Positions 28,045 through 36,927 of a DNA stretch of 64,000 bases are shown here, piece after piece. The stretch is from Mediterraneibacter hominis (GTDB lineage Bacteria > Bacillota > Clostridia > Lachnospirales > Lachnospiraceae), in assembly GCF_014287475.1 (NCBI RefSeq), contig NZ_JACOPF010000004.1:186001-250000 (forward strand). The letters run 5' to 3'. Within the stretch, counting starts at the first letter, position 1, and each line of letters begins with the position of its first letter. Below the pieces are notes generated by a model that ran no database searches, was not told where the DNA came from, and saw nothing but the letters and a program-made list of their open reading frames with translations. The position numbers and the translations under genes are program-made.

Positions 28045-28110
28045 TATACCTTGTCGGGCGAAGCCCGCCATCCCGAAGGGAATGTATTACGGTATGCCCT
28101 TTAGGGTATG
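28045..28110 (-). repeat. 66-bp palindromic intergenic repeat, copy 2
   Basis: Reverse-complement copy of 25825-25890 with four differences. Two of them are compensatory: stem CAGGC/GCCTG in copy 1 is CGGGC/GCCCG here. It lies between the permease gene and ADP-ribosylglycohydrolase-like gene 2. Confidence 0.85.
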
Positions 28111-28158
28111 CAGGACTCTGGATGTTCACATGACAATACCTGCATGTTGCACAAATCT

Positions 28159-29001
28159 CTATCCCTTTACCGCGCCGCTGACCATACCGTCTACAAAGTA
28201 TCTCTGTGTACAGAGGAAGAATACAATAATTGGCCCAATCAAGGTAAACGCTGCCGCCATCATAATTCCCATGTCAGAGCCGTAGGACCCGTTCATGGCA
28301 AGGAAGCCTAATGTAGCGGTAAAGTTTTTCGCCCCTTGCAGGAAAGTCGAGGAAATCAGATATTCATTCCAAGATTGCAGTCCCACCAGAATTGCCACCG
28401 TAATGAGTCCAGGCGATACCACCGGACGCATAATATGCCAAATAACCTGCCGTGTCCCCGCCCCATCAATACGTGCCGACTCTTCTAACTCCCTCGGTAC
28501 ATTGAGGAAGTAAGTCCGCATAAGGAATACAGACAGGGGCATGTACAGAGCCGCCAAGATAACACTGGTCGCCGGTATATTTCCAATCAAGTTCAAATTC
28601 GCATATACGTAGTAGAGTGGGAACAAGAACAACTGAATCGGTACTGTCATCGCCATCATAAAATACATCAGAACTGCTCCACTCCCCTTGATACGTTTGC
28701 CGGAGAGTACATATCCCGCCAGACTCGCTGTAATCAGGATAATGATAACCGTACAGCCGGTCAGCTTGATACTGTTGATAAAACCCACAGAGAAGTTGCC
28801 GGTCTCCCACGCTGAAATGTAGTTTTCCAGATGGAGTACCACTGGAATAGAGAGGGGATTTGCCACAATCTCTGCGTTTTCTTTAAAGCTGTTGATAAAT
28901 ACCAGTGCAATCGGTGCAAGGCATATTACCGCCAGGATTAAGAGGACAATATGGATAATCAAATTTACACCGATTTTTTTCTTTTTCGAAGCCGCTGCCA
29001 T
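28159..29001 (-). CDS. Carbohydrate-type ABC transporter permease (MalG family)
   Basis: 280 residues with six membrane helices. The EAA loop contacting the ATPase is readable as EESARIDGAGTRQVIWHIMRP, and the C-terminus ends in GMVSGAVKG, typical of MalG-type permeases. It pairs with the permease encoded just upstream and the lipoprotein receptor. No ATPase gene lies in the operon, so a shared MsmK/UgpC-type ATPase elsewhere is expected. GGAGG precedes the ATG. Confidence 0.93.
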   Translation of the reverse strand: MAAASKKKKIGVNLIIHIVLLILAVICLAPIALVFINSFKENAEIVANPLSIPVVLHLENYISAWETGNFSVGFINSIKLTGCTVIIILITASLAGYVLSGKRIKGSGAVLMYFMMAMTVPIQLFLFPLYYVYANLNLIGNIPATSVILAALYMPLSVFLMRTYFLNVPRELEESARIDGAGTRQVIWHIMRPVVSPGLITVAILVGLQSWNEYLISSTFLQGAKNFTATLGFLAMNGSYGSDMGIMMAAAFTLIGPIIVFFLCTQRYFVDGMVSGAVKG

Positions 29002-29013
29002 TCTTCTTCCCTC

Positions 29014-29883
29014 CTATCTTCTTTCTTCTCTTCTGCTTATCCGCGCATAGATAAAAGACGCGATCAGTCCAAAGAAACTAATGAACAGTCCACATGCCGC
29101 TGCTTTTCCCACTTTCATAGAGCTAAACGCAAATGTATACGCGTAAGTTCCAAGCACTTCCGTCGCATGAGCAGGTCCGCCTCCGGTCATCAGCTTAATG
29201 TAATCGAAGGCCAGGAAAGAACCGATGGTAATCATGACAAACATCAGGCTCACCGTAGACATGATATTGGGCAGATAAATGTAACGGAAAAGCTGCCAGC
29301 CATTACATCCCTCTACTCTCGCCGCCTCCACCTGGTCTGTAGGAGTTTGCCGTAATGCCGCCAGATAGATGACAGTCAGGTAACTCCAGTAGTGCCATAT
29401 ATCTACCGCCGCACAGCCGTAAATAGCCGTCTTGACATTTGCAAGCGGAGAGCCAATATCCATTCCTAAGTTCCGAAGCACAGAAATCACGCCGGATACC
29501 GGACTAAAAATAACATTTAACCAGAGCATTGCGTTGACTGACGGAGCCAGCACATAGGGTATCAAAAATGCCACCTGATAAATACTTCTTGTCCTTCTTC
29601 TGGAAAGCAGCAGCATCGCTGCCAACATACCGATACAGACAGGTATCGTCAGAAAAAGGATTGTCCAGATGATATTGTTCGTAATTGCCTTATAAAAAAT
29701 TTTATCGTGGAACAGTTCAATAAAATTCCGAAATCCAATAAAGTTAATTTCCGGAGATAATCCGTTCCAATCCGTAAACGAATATATAACCGTCATGATG
29801 CCCGGTACTAAAATGATGCACACACTGATGATGAGCGCCGGAGCTATCAGGACATAATTCCAATTAAATTTTTTCGTCTTCAT
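29014..29883 (-). CDS. Carbohydrate-type ABC transporter permease (MalF/UgpA family)
   Basis: About 289 residues, six membrane helices, EAA motif VEAARVEGCNGWQLFRYIYLP. I chose ATG 29883 because GGAG lies a few bases before it; an upstream in-frame ATG at 29895 has no ribosome site. It forms the importer channel with the MalG-type partner. It is separated from the binding-protein gene by a hairpin that probably lowers permease expression relative to the receptor. Confidence 0.92.
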   Translation of the reverse strand: MKTKKFNWNYVLIAPALIISVCIILVPGIMTVIYSFTDWNGLSPEINFIGFRNFIELFHDKIFYKAITNNIIWTILFLTIPVCIGMLAAMLLLSRRRTRSIYQVAFLIPYVLAPSVNAMLWLNVIFSPVSGVISVLRNLGMDIGSPLANVKTAIYGCAAVDIWHYWSYLTVIYLAALRQTPTDQVEAARVEGCNGWQLFRYIYLPNIMSTVSLMFVMITIGSFLAFDYIKLMTGGGPAHATEVLGTYAYTFAFSSMKVGKAAACGLFISFFGLIASFIYARISRREERR

Positions 29884-29926
29884 TTCTTCTCCCATCTTTT
29901 CGTGAGTTCTGCTCTGTACAATAAAG

Positions 29927-29960
29927 AGGGCTGCTTTTGAGTCTCCTCTACAGCAGCCCT
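29927..29960 (-). terminator. Intercistronic hairpin between binding protein and permeases
   Basis: Nine-bp stem AGGGCTGCT / AGCAGCCCT followed on the minus strand by CTTTATT. The imperfect T-tract suggests partial termination or RNA processing, common after solute-binding protein genes. Confidence 0.65.
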
Positions 29961-29974
29961 TTTGTGTATCTGGT

Positions 29975-31396
29975 TTACTTCATTGCAGGCGCCGGGATCG
30001 GTGGTACCAGTCCTTTTTCGAACTCTTCTGCAAATGCATCCTCCAGTGACTGTACATAGTCATCAACGGTCGTTGTGTCATACCATACTTCATCAATGTT
30101 GACAATTCTAGTCTGTGTATCCGCCGGGAAGAATACATTGTCGTAGTAACCGAAGTTGCCCTGGTTTACAGCGTCAGATACACTCTGGACAACAGATACG
30201 AACTCTGAAGACAGATACCCCATCTCGCTTGTATCAACTGCGGAAAGGTCTTTTAACGGAGTGCCCCAGTATCCCGGCCATGCTGCTGTCATCTCCTGCA
30301 TGAATTCAGCATTCATCATCATGTCGATGATTTTCGCTGCCTCATCCTTATGAGATTGTTCTGCATTGGCATTGATAGAAAGTGTACATGCCGCTCCTAG
30401 TGTGTACGTTGTCTCCGGCACCTGCTCTGTGGCCGGGAACGGAATGAATGCAATGTTTTCTTCTTTGTCATCTGTGAAGTAGGAAGCTGCCCACTGGAAC
30501 GCAATAGATGGTCCAATGAAGAACGGAGCTTTCTCTTCGGACAGAAGCTGCAAGGATTCACTGAAGTTTAAGTTCACATAGTCATCTCCGGCAAGATATC
30601 CTTTGTCCCACCAGTCTTTAGATTTCTGAATTGCCGCTTTTACATCGTCATTGACCCAGCTTTCTTCTCCTGTCAAAACTTTGTACATCGTTTCCGGTCC
30701 TGCAATGTGGGTCAGAAACAGAGAGCCATAATTTTCATTAACCGGCTGCCAGCCTTTATTTCCTGTAACAGAAGCGTACATCCCCTTTTCCAGAGCCTCA
30801 TCCATAATAGCTTCCATCTCTTCAATCGTTGTTGGAACTTCCCATCCATTGTCCTCCAGTACCTTTTTGTTATAGAATACACCCATGGTGCTCACACCGT
30901 TTACCAAACTGTACAGATTACCATTTACTGTTCCAGATTCATAATACGGTTGTAGGATCTTGTCTTCCCATCCATATTGTTCGGAGTACGCATCTAAGTT
31001 CTCCAACTTTCCTGCCTCTACAAGGGGCATTACAAATGCCGGGCCAGATCCGTATACAATATCAGGCCCTTGATCTGCTGCCAGTGCAGTTGTCATGTCA
31101 GAGTCTACCGACGGACGGAACTCTACGACAAGTTGGTACTCATCCTGTGAGGCATTGTACTTGTCCACCAGGATTTCCTTCATCGCTTCCTGAGCATAAG
31201 GCTCTGCGCCCCAAAACCACATAGTAATCTCTTCTCTGCCTTCTAATTCTTCATCTGTCAGAACCGTGATATCTGCCCCTTCTGTCTCGCCTCCATCTTT
31301 TCCATCACTATCCTTGGACGTGGATACTTTGCATCCTGCCAGCATGGTCATTGCCATGGAAGCTACGAGAAACATCGCAATCAGTTTCTTTTTCAT
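29975..31396 (-). CDS. ABC transporter sugar-type solute-binding lipoprotein
   Basis: About 473 residues of the family 1 extracellular solute-binding fold. A lipoprotein signal peptide with lipobox LAGC is followed by a Ser/Asp/Gly-rich linker. ATG 31396 is preferred because AGGAGG is nine to ten bases upstream; the ATG at 31405 would touch the ribosome site. It captures the substrate for the two permeases. The downstream genes suggest a nucleoside or ribosyl-containing glycoside, although this receptor family mostly binds sugars. First gene of the long catabolic operon. Confidence 0.92.
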   Translation of the reverse strand: MKKKLIAMFLVASMAMTMLAGCKVSTSKDSDGKDGGETEGADITVLTDEELEGREEITMWFWGAEPYAQEAMKEILVDKYNASQDEYQLVVEFRPSVDSDMTTALAADQGPDIVYGSGPAFVMPLVEAGKLENLDAYSEQYGWEDKILQPYYESGTVNGNLYSLVNGVSTMGVFYNKKVLEDNGWEVPTTIEEMEAIMDEALEKGMYASVTGNKGWQPVNENYGSLFLTHIAGPETMYKVLTGEESWVNDDVKAAIQKSKDWWDKGYLAGDDYVNLNFSESLQLLSEEKAPFFIGPSIAFQWAASYFTDDKEENIAFIPFPATEQVPETTYTLGAACTLSINANAEQSHKDEAAKIIDMMMNAEFMQEMTAAWPGYWGTPLKDLSAVDTSEMGYLSSEFVSVVQSVSDAVNQGNFGYYDNVFFPADTQTRIVNIDEVWYDTTTVDDYVQSLEDAFAEEFEKGLVPPIPAPAMK

Positions 31397-31420
31397 AAAT
31401 TGCATTCCTCCTTTTTAATT

Positions 31421-31497
31421 TGATAAACATTTATCGTATGTTTATCACTATTCTTATTTATTAACCAAATTATAGTTTAATTTTTACCTTTTGTCAA
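31421..31497 (-). promoter_or_regulatory. Promoter and palindromic operator of the nucleoside/ABC operon
   Basis: TTGACA (31492-31497), a 17-base spacer and TATAAT (31469-31474) on the minus strand, a consensus promoter. Downstream lies a 27-base palindrome (31421-31447): TGATAAACAT, seven bases, ATGTTTATCA. Within it GATAAACATTTATC is itself a LacI-size 14-mer. Same half-sites as at the ade promoter, so control by the adjacent LacI protein is likely. Confidence 0.8.
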
Positions 31498-31760
31498 TTT
31501 CATTTTTATTTACACTCATTTATGTTTTAGATATTTTTTCTGTTTTTTATTTTATTTACCCTCTATTTTCTGTCAATTATAGTTTTATTTAATATACAAT
31601 CCAAATTGTTCGTATGATAAAAACAGGTAAATTTTATTTTCTGTACAATCTGCATAAAAATAGCTCGTGCTTTTTTGCTATTTCAACCGTAATGCAATCG
31701 CACAAATACGGTATACTCTATACTCTCCACAGGCTAACATGATTTTTTATTTAATAAAAA
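31498..31760. other. AT-rich intergenic stretch, no gene seen
   Basis: Very AT-rich sequence between the importer promoter and the lacI terminator. I see no supported coding sequence or RNA gene here. Confidence 0.5.
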
Positions 31761-31804
31761 TGCGCATGGCTGCCAGCATTGAAATCTCCGTACAACCATG
31801 CGCA
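31761..31804 (-). terminator. Terminator after the LacI-family regulator gene
   Basis: Stem TGCGCATGG / CCATGCGCA followed on the minus strand by TTTTTATT. It ends the ade-lacI transcript just before the importer promoter region. Confidence 0.85.
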
Positions 31805-31816
31805 CTTTCTTATTTT

Positions 31817-32845
31817 TTAAATATTTTTGTCCTTCACAGACTCTCCTTCTATTAGTGATGGAGTAAAGTAATTTGTTTTGATGCCGTCCCCTTCTCCATT
31901 CTCCACCTTCTTTATGAGAACCTCCGCTGCTTTCCTTCCCATCTGTTCTCCCGGCTGACAGATACAAGTAAGCCTCGGATTCAGCTTCTTTGCCTCCTCT
32001 TCATTGGCGAAACCGACCAGCGAAATGTCTCTGCCTATCTGTCTCCCCTGCTGCTGTGCAAAAGCGTAGACACCTGCCGCAAGTGTTCTCCCACATGCCA
32101 CGAAAGCAGATACCCCTTTCTCCATCAGACAGCAGGCTCCCTCAAATCCGCCTTCCTCTGTATATTCACTATAATATACAAGCGATTCCTCAAACGGTAC
32201 GCCCTTTAGCATCAGTCCCTCTCGGTAGCCCTCCACTCGTTTCCTTGTATTATAGATTCCCCTTTTGCCGGCCAGGATTCCGATTTTCTTATGTCCCATG
32301 GCAAACAGGTGATCCACTGCCATAGTTCCTCCCTGCTTATTATCCGCTGTGACAAAATCGCAGAACACATTGTAAATCGCCTTATCCAACAGTACAAAGG
32401 AAAGTCCTGAGCTTTTGAGTTTCTCACCCAGGAGGATATTATTATCCCCTGTATTCATATCCAACGGAGGTATAACAATAAGTCCCGCCGCTCCTAATTC
32501 TGCGGCAATTCCGATTTGCTCTGCACACTTCTTAGAAAAATTCCGGCAGCACATGTAAAAGGTATAGTACCCATATATAGATGCGTACTCCTCTATCCCT
32601 CGTATGCATTCCTCCGTCAGTTCATTGTTTAAATCAGAATAAATAACCCCCAGCACCTTTCCTCCTGCTGCCGCCTGTATTCTGCGTTTCCTCTTTTTCA
32701 TTTCGTAGCCCAGTTCATCAGCCACATCAAATATCTTCTGCTTTGTCTCATCAGAAATCCTGCACTCTTTATTGTTCAAAACTAATGAGACGCTTGCGGC
32801 AGATACGCCGGCCCGTTCTGCCACATCCCGTATCGTTATTCCCAC
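31817..32845 (-). CDS. LacI-family transcriptional regulator
   Basis: About 342 residues from GTG 32845; GAGGTG lies five bases before it, within the end of the upstream gene. The N-terminal helix-turn-helix ITIRDVAERAGVSAASVSLVLN is followed by the periplasmic-binding-like effector domain. It is the last gene of the ade operon and faces the importer promoter. The half-sites TGATAAAC/GTTTATCA at both promoters make it the probable repressor of uptake and of its own operon, with a nucleoside or sugar as inducer. The inducer is not known. Confidence 0.9.
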   Translation of the reverse strand: MGITIRDVAERAGVSAASVSLVLNNKECRISDETKQKIFDVADELGYEMKKRKRRIQAAAGGKVLGVIYSDLNNELTEECIRGIEEYASIYGYYTFYMCCRNFSKKCAEQIGIAAELGAAGLIVIPPLDMNTGDNNILLGEKLKSSGLSFVLLDKAIYNVFCDFVTADNKQGGTMAVDHLFAMGHKKIGILAGKRGIYNTRKRVEGYREGLMLKGVPFEESLVYYSEYTEEGGFEGACCLMEKGVSAFVACGRTLAAGVYAFAQQQGRQIGRDISLVGFANEEEAKKLNPRLTCICQPGEQMGRKAAEVLIKKVENGEGDGIKTNYFTPSLIEGESVKDKNI

Positions 32846-32849
32846 ACTG

Positions 32850-33341
32850 TCACCTCTTTCCCAAAAATGCAAATACTGCCCTGGCATTCTCCTCATGGGG
32901 CATGTTTGCTGTCAGCGCTGCTTTTGCTTCTTCTATCCCTGCATCAGCCTCCATGCCCGGGATATCCCCTTCCACACTTTGTATCTCGTCTAAATATCCT
33001 GCCGCCTCGTAGAACTCAATCTGATCTTCTCTTCCAATCACAATATCAATAGTCCCTGAGCGCAGCCATGTTGTGGCAATCGCTTCATTTGCCGGCACAT
33101 CAAAGTCAATAGACTGGATATGAATTTCTTCCCCTTTTCCTACTTCTATCATAGCCGAAAGTTCATGCTCCAATGCCGATGTATCCATGACAGGTTTTAA
33201 GACAAGGACAGAAACCGCATCTTTCTTGTTTTTAACAAACATGATATTTACAAAATATCCCACGATTATCAGAGTAATCAAAACACTTACAATCACAGCA
33301 ATATGACGTCTGATAAACTTTATCACTTTCCAGTCAGACAT
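32850..33341 (-). CDS. Small membrane-anchored protein of unknown function
   Basis: About 163 residues. A single hydrophobic helix near residues 15-37 follows a basic segment, leaving a ~125-residue outside domain containing IDIVIGREDQIEFYEAAGYLDE, which recalls a piece of a periplasmic binding fold. ATG 33341 overlaps the end of the DUF624 gene; a TTG at 33350 is an alternative. Together with DUF624 it may help the ABC importer or sense its substrate, but no function is known. I do not recognise a named family. Confidence 0.65.
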   Translation of the reverse strand: MSDWKVIKFIRRHIAVIVSVLITLIIVGYFVNIMFVKNKKDAVSVLVLKPVMDTSALEHELSAMIEVGKGEEIHIQSIDFDVPANEAIATTWLRSGTIDIVIGREDQIEFYEAAGYLDEIQSVEGDIPGMEADAGIEEAKAALTANMPHEENARAVFAFLGKR

Positions 33342-33954
33342 ATCTCTCAAATACCTTTCCCAGCAAAAATGAATTCACATACGCAGTGAGCGCAAAACCG
33401 ATAATTGCATACACCGGTACTCCATACACTGTAGGCATACCGCCCGCAAACATTACAAAAACAAAAATCAGGTTTGCTGCCGTCACCGGTATCGTGTAGA
33501 AGATTCTCGTCATAGAGATGATGAGGGCATTTTTAAAAATATTAGGCAGTGTATTCTCAAACTTTGCCATAAGTGGGAACACATAAGATAATACCATTGC
33601 CACGAAAAGCCCCGCCGCCAATACCGCTGTGGTGAGCACAAATCCCATTTCCGATTTCATACTCGCCAGAATGCTGAAATCCATATAAAACAGCAGCACC
33701 ATTAAAGCACAAAGCCCCCACGCTGCTGTTGCCTTTTTTAAATTTTCTTTAAAATATCGGGCATAACTCCTCACAATGTAGGATTCCTCATTTTTGCACA
33801 TTTTAAGGGTCACACTGTACAGCGCTGTACACGCCGTTCCTATAGTAAAGATGGGAATACAACTTATGCAAAACAGGACATTTAAGATAATCAAATCCAC
33901 TGTTTTCGTGAGGACACGATAGACGAATCCGTCCTGTCCCAGAATATTTTTCAT
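33334..33954 (-). CDS. YesL/DUF624 family membrane protein
   Basis: About 206 residues from ATG 33954, which has GGAGGAG upstream; the longer frame overlaps the ade gene. Around five or six membrane helices, starting with the N-terminal DUF624 block ILNVLFCISCIPIFTIG. DUF624 proteins commonly sit beside sugar ABC importers and binding proteins, and their role is unknown. It overlaps both neighbours, so it is co-translated with ade and the small anchored protein. Confidence 0.85.
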   Translation of the reverse strand: MKNILGQDGFVYRVLTKTVDLIILNVLFCISCIPIFTIGTACTALYSVTLKMCKNEESYIVRSYARYFKENLKKATAAWGLCALMVLLFYMDFSILASMKSEMGFVLTTAVLAAGLFVAMVLSYVFPLMAKFENTLPNIFKNALIISMTRIFYTIPVTAANLIFVFVMFAGGMPTVYGVPVYAIIGFALTAYVNSFLLGKVFERYV

Positions 33955-33971
33955 GGTCTTGTGCTCCTCCT

Positions 33972-35669
33972 CTATGCCTCCAAAAAACACATCTTATTTA
34001 CATCAAACATCCCCGCCTCGGTCAGTCGTATCTCAGGAATGACTGTCAGCGCCATAAATGACAGGGTCGTAAAAGGATCCACTCCTTCACTGATCCCCAT
34101 TGCACGCGCCTTTTCTACCATCTTTGAGGTTTTTTCCTGAACAACCTTCGCCGGCTCTACACTCATGAGCCCACCCAGTGTCAAAGGCAGCTCATCTACA
34201 ATCTTCCCGCCGGATGTAATGACATATCCGCCCTGCATCTTTTCCAGTTCACGCACTGCACAGAGAATATCCTCGTCATTGTCCCCTGCTGCTATGATAT
34301 TGTGAGAATCATGGGAAACCGTAGTCGCCACTGCCCCGCCTCGGATGCCATAGCCTTTCATAGGGCAGACTCCTACTTTTCCATTTCTGCCATGACGTTC
34401 CACCACCACCAGTTTACTGTATTTTCCATCAGGCTGAAACACGCCCTCTTTCCCAGGGATTTCCTCTTTTAAATGTCGGGTCAAAAGCTGGTGCGGCACG
34501 AGCTCCAGCACATCATTTTTCTCTTTCTTTTCCAGATACAGGGACTTCAGACTCAAATCCCTGATTTTCACCGTTTCTAATAGAGACTTATTTTGTAGTT
34601 CATAAGTAAAAGACTCAAGCCACTTATCAGTGACAACATTTCCTCCCTTGATAACAAGGTCTGGCTCTGCCTTCTCCAGATCCTCAAGTACAACCATATC
34701 TGCTGCGTATCCAGCAGCCACCGCTCCCATATCCTTCAATCTGTAAGCAACCGCCGCATACCAGGATGCCATTTTATATGCCTGTATGATCGGTGTTCCC
34801 ACTGCCACTGCTTTGCGAATACAGGCATTGATGTGTCCTTCTTTTTCAATGTCCTCCAGATGCTTATCATCCGTACAAAACATACAGTTTCCCAGAGATA
34901 CCCCAGCTTCTGCAAACCCCTTCATCAATGTCTCTACATTTCTCGCACCGCTTCCTTCCCGCACCAGTATTTTAAGCCCTGCACGCAGTTTTTCCAATCC
35001 TTCCTCTGCGGTCGCGCACTCATGCTCATCCATGACGCCAGAAACGCGGTATGCCTGCACTTCTTTGCCCTGGATGCCAGGTGCATGTCCATCTATCGCC
35101 ATATCCTCAAAAGCATCCAGCTTTCGCAGCGTCTCCTCATGTCCATTCAGTACATCCACAAATCGCATCATCTCTCCCAAGCCCAGAATTCTCGGGTGCC
35201 TTTTATAAGGCAACATATCCTCCGCCAAAATCTTTCCCGCGCCGTTGATATCTACATCTGTCGCAGGAACTGAGGATGGAATCATGACATAGGTATCCAC
35301 CGGAGAACGTTCGGAAGCGTCCAAAATATACTCAAGCCCACTCATTCCGCAAACATTGACAATCTCATGGGGATCTGCCACGATAGCAGTAGTCCCCTTA
35401 CGCACAATAAATCTGGCAAATTCCAGTGGTGTTACCATAGAAGATTCAATATGGACGTGGGCATCAATGAACCCCGGTACAATGTATTTCCCTGTGCAGT
35501 CTATTTCCCTTACACCCTCATAACTTCCCACTCCGGCTATGACGCCGTCTGCAACCGCCACGTCTCCATCGATAAATTCCTCTGTAAAAACATTGAGTAC
35601 TTTTGCGTTTTTCAGCACCAGGTCAGCAGGAGTCTCTCCTTTTGCGACCTGTATTCTTCTCTTTCTCAT
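33972..35669 (-). CDS. ade: Adenine deaminase
   Basis: 565 residues from ATG 35669, which has GGAGG at seven bases. Amidohydrolase metal motif FIDAHVHIESS, then GTTAIVADPHEI, DGHAPG, CTDDKH and the late SHDSHNI block are all characteristic of bacterial Ade. It converts adenine to hypoxanthine and ammonia in the cytoplasm. Hypoxanthine could then feed the xanthine-dehydrogenase-type enzyme encoded at 12.7-16.3 kb. First gene of an operon with DUF624, the anchored protein and the LacI regulator. Confidence 0.95.
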   Translation of the reverse strand: MRKRRIQVAKGETPADLVLKNAKVLNVFTEEFIDGDVAVADGVIAGVGSYEGVREIDCTGKYIVPGFIDAHVHIESSMVTPLEFARFIVRKGTTAIVADPHEIVNVCGMSGLEYILDASERSPVDTYVMIPSSVPATDVDINGAGKILAEDMLPYKRHPRILGLGEMMRFVDVLNGHEETLRKLDAFEDMAIDGHAPGIQGKEVQAYRVSGVMDEHECATAEEGLEKLRAGLKILVREGSGARNVETLMKGFAEAGVSLGNCMFCTDDKHLEDIEKEGHINACIRKAVAVGTPIIQAYKMASWYAAVAYRLKDMGAVAAGYAADMVVLEDLEKAEPDLVIKGGNVVTDKWLESFTYELQNKSLLETVKIRDLSLKSLYLEKKEKNDVLELVPHQLLTRHLKEEIPGKEGVFQPDGKYSKLVVVERHGRNGKVGVCPMKGYGIRGGAVATTVSHDSHNIIAAGDNDEDILCAVRELEKMQGGYVITSGGKIVDELPLTLGGLMSVEPAKVVQEKTSKMVEKARAMGISEGVDPFTTLSFMALTVIPEIRLTEAGMFDVNKMCFLEA

Positions 35670-35703
35670 AGCAGTTCCTCCGCCTTCTATTCCACCATCC
35701 GAT

Positions 35704-35758
35704 TGATAAACTTTCCATTTTTTTATCATAGTTTATCACATCCGACATCTTCTGTAAA
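35704..35758 (-). promoter_or_regulatory. Promoter and operator of the ade operon
   Basis: TTTACA (35753-35758), a 17-base spacer and TAAACT (35730-35735) on the minus strand. Half-sites GTTTATCA (35731-35738) and TGATAAAC (35704-35711) overlap and follow the -10. They are identical to the half-sites in the importer promoter. Confidence 0.7.
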
Positions 35759-35789
35759 GCATAGATATAACGCAGGCTGTATGAGAAGG

Positions 35790-36866
35790 TCATTCTTTAT
35801 ATTTCACATGCCGGTAAATCACCATTGCCAGCTTGAATATAATTGCCTGATCAAATATCCTGATATCCAGTCCGGTCAGCCTTTTTATCTTCTCAAGCCT
35901 GTACATCAGTGTGTTTCTATGGATAAAAAGCTGTCTCGCTGTTTCTGACACATTCAGATCATTGGAGAAGAAGCATTTTACTGTCTCCAGCGTCTCTTCT
36001 TCAAGAGACGCAAAGCTCCCTTTTATAAACACCTCGTTTAAATACCGTTCGCACAAAGGAAGCGGAAGCTGATAAACCAGGCGGTTAATCCCCAGATGAT
36101 TATAATGGAGAACCGTTGTTCCATCTTCAAACAAATACAAAAGTTCCAGCACATACAGAGATTCTTTATAAGATTCTGTCAACTGCCGTATATCTGTCAC
36201 AATACTTCCAATACCAACCACAGGTAAAACACCAAAGAGTTCTTCTGCCTTTTTCTGGAAATATACTCCCATATTTTCTAAATCTTCCCTCGAAGTATTA
36301 GAACGTACCTCTGCTATAATAATTACATCTGTTTCTGTCATAGATAAAATCTCATACTTTCCAGGTCTGTCCATTGCCATAAACAGATGATTTAGTTCCC
36401 ACTGCGCATCTACATGTTCAAATCGCAGAAGAAATACTGCTCTTGGCTTCAGCAGATGAATTTTCAGCATATTCGCGCGCACATTCACATCCTCTGACAA
36501 AATATTTTCCAGGAATAAGTTTTTATAAAATAAATGCCGGTTATATTTCTCTTCAAAATAGGACTTCATACCGGTAAAACAAACCGACAAAATGGTCGCA
36601 TAATCTTTTGCCTCTTTGTCAATTCCCTCTACAAAAACCGCAAACTTCACCAAGCTATTCTCATAAAAAATCCGATAGGTATTTTTCCCTGCAATGAACC
36701 CGTCGTTTTCTTCATTTGTCCGCGACATAAGATTGAATGTATTTTTCTGTCCAATCAGTTCCTGATTGCTGCATGAAATAATCTCCCTGTTGTCTATTAC
36801 ACCAAAGGTTCTCGAGATACTGTTCTGTAACTGATATACATATCCCTGAAAGAATCTGTCTGCCAT
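35790..36866 (-). CDS. CdaR/PucR-type transcriptional regulator
   Basis: About 358 residues. The C-terminal helix-turn-helix block has NVSETARQLFIHRNTLMYRL followed by EKIKRLTG, typical of PucR/CdaR/sugar-diacid regulators. A GGDEF-like central part precedes it. ATG 36866 has GGCGG at seven bases. It lies between the ade operon and the PTS/RuBisCO-like operon and could control either; purine regulators of the PucR type make ade or xdh plausible. Its own leader holds a run of ten G. Confidence 0.85.
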   Translation of the reverse strand: MADRFFQGYVYQLQNSISRTFGVIDNREIISCSNQELIGQKNTFNLMSRTNEENDGFIAGKNTYRIFYENSLVKFAVFVEGIDKEAKDYATILSVCFTGMKSYFEEKYNRHLFYKNLFLENILSEDVNVRANMLKIHLLKPRAVFLLRFEHVDAQWELNHLFMAMDRPGKYEILSMTETDVIIIAEVRSNTSREDLENMGVYFQKKAEELFGVLPVVGIGSIVTDIRQLTESYKESLYVLELLYLFEDGTTVLHYNHLGINRLVYQLPLPLCERYLNEVFIKGSFASLEEETLETVKCFFSNDLNVSETARQLFIHRNTLMYRLEKIKRLTGLDIRIFDQAIIFKLAMVIYRHVKYKE

Positions 36867-36927
36867 TTTCACACCGCCTTTAATTATTTAAATTTTACCT
36901 TTTCATAGCATTTGATTTCCCATTTTA

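Noticed and set aside
25825..28110. Composite transposon carrying the second ADP-ribosylglycohydrolase-like gene
   Set aside because: The 66-bp repeats are inverted, but no transposase is present, the gene is in line with its operon, and the paralogues are too diverged for recent movement.
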